This document shows, one piece after another, positions 5,817 to 7,295 of a stretch of 7,295 nt of DNA. The stretch is taken from the NCBI GenBank assembly GCA_034428715.1, contig DAOUHE010000062.1, positions 1 to 7,295 of the forward strand, in the 5' to 3' direction. The stretch is from Io17-Chloro-G2 sp034428715. GTDB taxonomy: Bacteria > Chloroflexota > Dehalococcoidia > Lucifugimonadales > UBA3495. The notes under the pieces are model-generated. The model saw only the letters and a list, made by a program, of their open reading frames with translations, searched no databases and had not been told where the DNA came from. How positions within the stretch are numbered: position 1 is the stretch's first letter; every line of letters begins with the position of its first letter. A program made the translations under genes and the position numbers.

Positions 5817-6528
5817 CCGGGTGGCTGTTGCCCCGACGGGAGGGCACGACGCCGTTCATCTCATACTCCATGAACGCCTCGCCTAAGTGGGCCACGCCGG
5901 CCTCATATTGGGATAGGTCGATCCATTGTCCTTGGCCCGTTTGCTCCCGGTGAGCCAGCGCCAGCAGGATGGCGTATGTGGCGTTTAGGGCTCCCAGGGT
6001 GTCGTTGAACAGGATACCGCCCTGAACCGGGCCCCCGTCTTCGTACCCGGTAAGGTAGGTCAGCCCGGTGACGGCCTGCAGGCTGGACCCGTATCCAATG
6101 TAGTTCTGCCATGGGCCGGAACTCCCGTAGGCGGTCGAATCCAATACGATGATGTCCGGCTTTACTTTCGTTAAATTGGGGTAGTCCAAACCGAAGTTTC
6201 GCATCACCCGAGGTGGGAAATTCTGGGCAACCACATCGCTGATGCTCATCAGTTCCTTGAACAAATCTTTACCGCGGCCGGTGTTGAGGTCCAAGGATAT
6301 TCCCATCTTATTACGGTTGGCTTCGTGGAAATTGCCGGCGTCATTCCAGGGCTGTTCGCCCACCAGGTTGTCTGGCTGGGGACTTCCGCGAAAGGAATCG
6401 GTCCGTACGGCGGACTCCACCTTGATCACCTCCGCTCCATAGGCCGCCAGGGGTAATATCGCAAACGGCAGCGCCCAGACCTGGCCCGGTTCGATGATGC
6501 GGATACCGCCTAAGGGCAAAGATGTCAT
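5782..6528 (-). CDS. CaiB/BaiF (type III) CoA-transferase, N-terminal part ending at frameshift
   Basis: Type III CoA-transferases move CoA between carboxylic acids via an enzyme-bound anhydride/thioester on a conserved Asp, in the cytosol, as interlocked dimers. Family motifs: GIRIIEPGQVWALPFA (8-23), YGAEVIKVE (30-38), NRNKMGISLDLNTGRGKDLF (71-90), SDVVAQNFPPRVMRNFGLDY (97-116) and TAYGSSGPW (132-140). D176 in GGILFNDTLGAL aligns with the catalytic Asp169 of CaiB/formyl-CoA transferase. TGQGQWIDLSQYE (197-209) follows. The frame is correct to GNSHPA (233-238), then runs into unrelated residues and stops at 5782. The remainder sits in another frame (5151-5816). ATG 6528 overlaps the TGA of the upstream CoA-transferase remnant (ATGA), with GGAAGG 8 nt before it. 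As written the product is 248 residues and lacks the C-terminal domain, so it is probably inactive. Confidence 0.85.
   Translation of the reverse strand: MTSLPLGGIRIIEPGQVWALPFAILPLAAYGAEVIKVESAVRTDSFRGSPQPDNLVGEQPWNDAGNFHEANRNKMGISLDLNTGRGKDLFKELMSISDVVAQNFPPRVMRNFGLDYPNLTKVKPDIIVLDSTAYGSSGPWQNYIGYGSSLQAVTGLTYLTGYEDGGPVQGGILFNDTLGALNATYAILLALAHREQTGQGQWIDLSQYEAGVAHLGEAFMEYEMNGVVPSRRGNSHPACPLWSVRLRR
5812..5820 (-). other. Single-base frameshift inside the CoA-transferase gene
   Basis: The minus strand reads CAC-CCG-GCA-TGC in the upstream frame. Adding one base (for instance CCG-GCN-CAT-GCC) restores HP-A-HAPYGVYGCAG, the expected family sequence across both frames. The simplest explanation is loss of one base, perhaps from a short C or G run. 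The sequence cannot tell a true mutation from an assembly or read error. The context does not look like a programmed frameshift site (no slippery heptamer). Confidence 0.7.
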
Positions 6529-7172
6529 GGCCCGGCCCTTCCAGAGTCATCCCCCAAATTTCCAAACACTTCTTCGTTATGCTCTCCCAGGGCAGGCGCC
6601 GGCCTGTTCTGGCGGCGGGGTGTTTCCGACATCCTGAAGGGCGCGTCAGGATAGCGCAAGGTTCCCGCTGCTGGATGGGGGAACTCCACGAAATACCCCC
6701 GGTCCTGCAATTGTGGAGAATCAGATATCCCAGCCATGGTCTGCACCGGCGAGAAAGGAAACCGCCATTCCTGGGCGTGATGGAACCACTCCTCGGCCCT
6801 CTTCTCCAGCCACTTGGCCTGCAACAAACCGTCAACCTCATCAGAGTGCAGCTGCCTGCCCGCTGGAGTGGCAAATTTGGGATCATGCAATTCAGGGACG
6901 CCAGCCATCTCAGCGTAGGTCTCCCAATCGCCCATCACCCCGGGCGTAGGAAGTATGTATCCCTCTTTGGTTGGCGCGGGATAGCGGAGGCTGCTCCCCC
7001 GGGAGGGCTGCCGCCGGGAAACCATCCCCGCATAGGTATAGTCGTTCAAAGTGGTGAATAGTGTGCTGCAAACATACTCCAGGATCGACACGTCCACCTG
7101 CTGTCCCTGTCCACCCCGCCAGAGTCCTAAAAGGGCGGCGACGGTGCCGGAGGCCGCGGCGACGCCACCTAG
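6525..7172 (-). pseudogene. CaiB/BaiF CoA-transferase remnant, 5' part lost to IS insertion
   Basis: The reading frame is open from the IS junction to TGA 6525-6527. It begins LLGGVAAASGTVAALL and GGQGQQVDVSILE, which in intact homologues follow the catalytic Asp. It ends with a textbook family C-terminus: QLQDRGYFVEFPHP, GTLRYPDAPFRMS and APALGEHNEEVFG. About 215 residues remain of a normal ~400. The N-terminal Rossmann half and the Asp nucleophile are missing, so it cannot be active. An in-frame TGA at 7176-7178 precedes the remnant, and the sequence beyond is unrelated to CaiB. A GTG at 7097 is a nominal start only. Its stop overlaps the start of the next CoA-transferase (ATGA). Tandem CaiB pairs elsewhere form heteromers (SmtAB, BbsEF), so the two genes may once have encoded such a complex. 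Confidence 0.8.
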
Positions 7173-7295
7173 TAGTCAGTCAAACTTGATATTAATGGTA
7201 ACGTGAAAGATTGAGCAAAAGAGCTACCCTGACTCTGGATAGTGTTGATGGGAGGCGGTGGTATGGTCAGGGAAAAGTATGGAGTCCGGCTGACG
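7172..7295 (+). mobile_element. Left end of an IS630-type insertion sequence (continues beyond window)
   Basis: CoA-transferase coding sequence ends abruptly at CCTAGTAG (7168-7175). From there the sequence is AT-richer and leads after about 90 nt into a transposase start. IS630 elements insert at TA dinucleotides. Two candidate TAs lie at 7170-7171 and 7173-7174, so the exact boundary is uncertain by a few bases. A GTCAGTCA tandem follows at 7175-7182. The other end, its inverted repeat and the rest of the split CoA-transferase gene lie outside the window. Confidence 0.65.
7263..7295 (+). CDS. IS630-family transposase, first 11 residues only
   Basis: ATG at 7263 follows GGGAGG at 7250-7255 with a 7-nt spacer, a strong ribosome site. 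The eleven visible residues, MVREKYGVRLT, match the start commonly seen in IS630-family DDE transposases (Kyx-V-x-LT followed by E-E-R). The helix-turn-helix and DDE catalytic domains would lie beyond the edge. The family call rests on this short match plus the TA at the junction and the sudden disruption of the neighbouring gene. Confidence 0.6.
   Translation, partial: MVREKYGVRLT

Noticed and set aside
6522..7061. 179-codon plus-strand ORF
   Set aside because: Antisense to the CoA-transferase remnant, which matches its family along its whole length.
1..7295. CRISPR arrays, tRNA or rRNA genes
   Set aside because: No regularly spaced repeats, cloverleaf-like arms or rRNA-like stretches were seen.

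Overview
The window is about 7.3 kb of moderately GC-rich bacterial DNA. Overlapping stop/start junctions, Shine-Dalgarno sites and tight operons fit a bacterium. Asp-box propellers, CaiB/BaiF CoA-transferases, crotonase and nitroreductase together recall uncultured environmental lineages such as SAR202-type Chloroflexota. That is an impression from gene content only; nothing here fixes the taxonomy.

Layout from left to right. (1) The N-terminal 130 residues of a nitroreductase-family flavoprotein run off the left edge on the minus strand. It has a clear SD and a consensus TATAAT box. (2) A non-coding divergent intergenic region of about 350 bp contains a small palindrome. (3) Three plus-strand genes follow: a seven-Asp-box (BNR) beta-propeller, a second, unrecognised beta-propeller-like protein, and a protein with SbsA-like Ig domains that overlaps the second gene by 4 nt (GTGA). 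A spacer of about 130 nt after the first gene holds only doubtful small ORFs. (4) A convergent intergenic region of about 300 bp starts with an in-frame 15-bp tandem duplication spanning the stop codon of the third gene. (5) A minus-strand operon reads, in transcription order, CaiB-family CoA-transferase (remnant), CaiB/BaiF CoA-transferase (frameshifted), enoyl-CoA hydratase/isomerase. (6) The right edge is the start of an IS630-type insertion sequence on the plus strand. Its transposase begins with a strong SD and 11 residues are visible.

The right-hand operon looks like a CoA-linked acid-degradation module: two CoA-transferases would activate a carboxylic acid and the crotonase would act on the enoyl-CoA. 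It appears to be decaying. The upstream transferase is cut by the IS at the point where its catalytic Asp would be encoded, and the second carries a single-base frameshift. The crotonase is intact, though its substrate loop is atypical. The left-hand propeller/propeller/Ig cluster has no visible signal peptides and no assigned function. It is the most plausible candidate here for an undescribed system.
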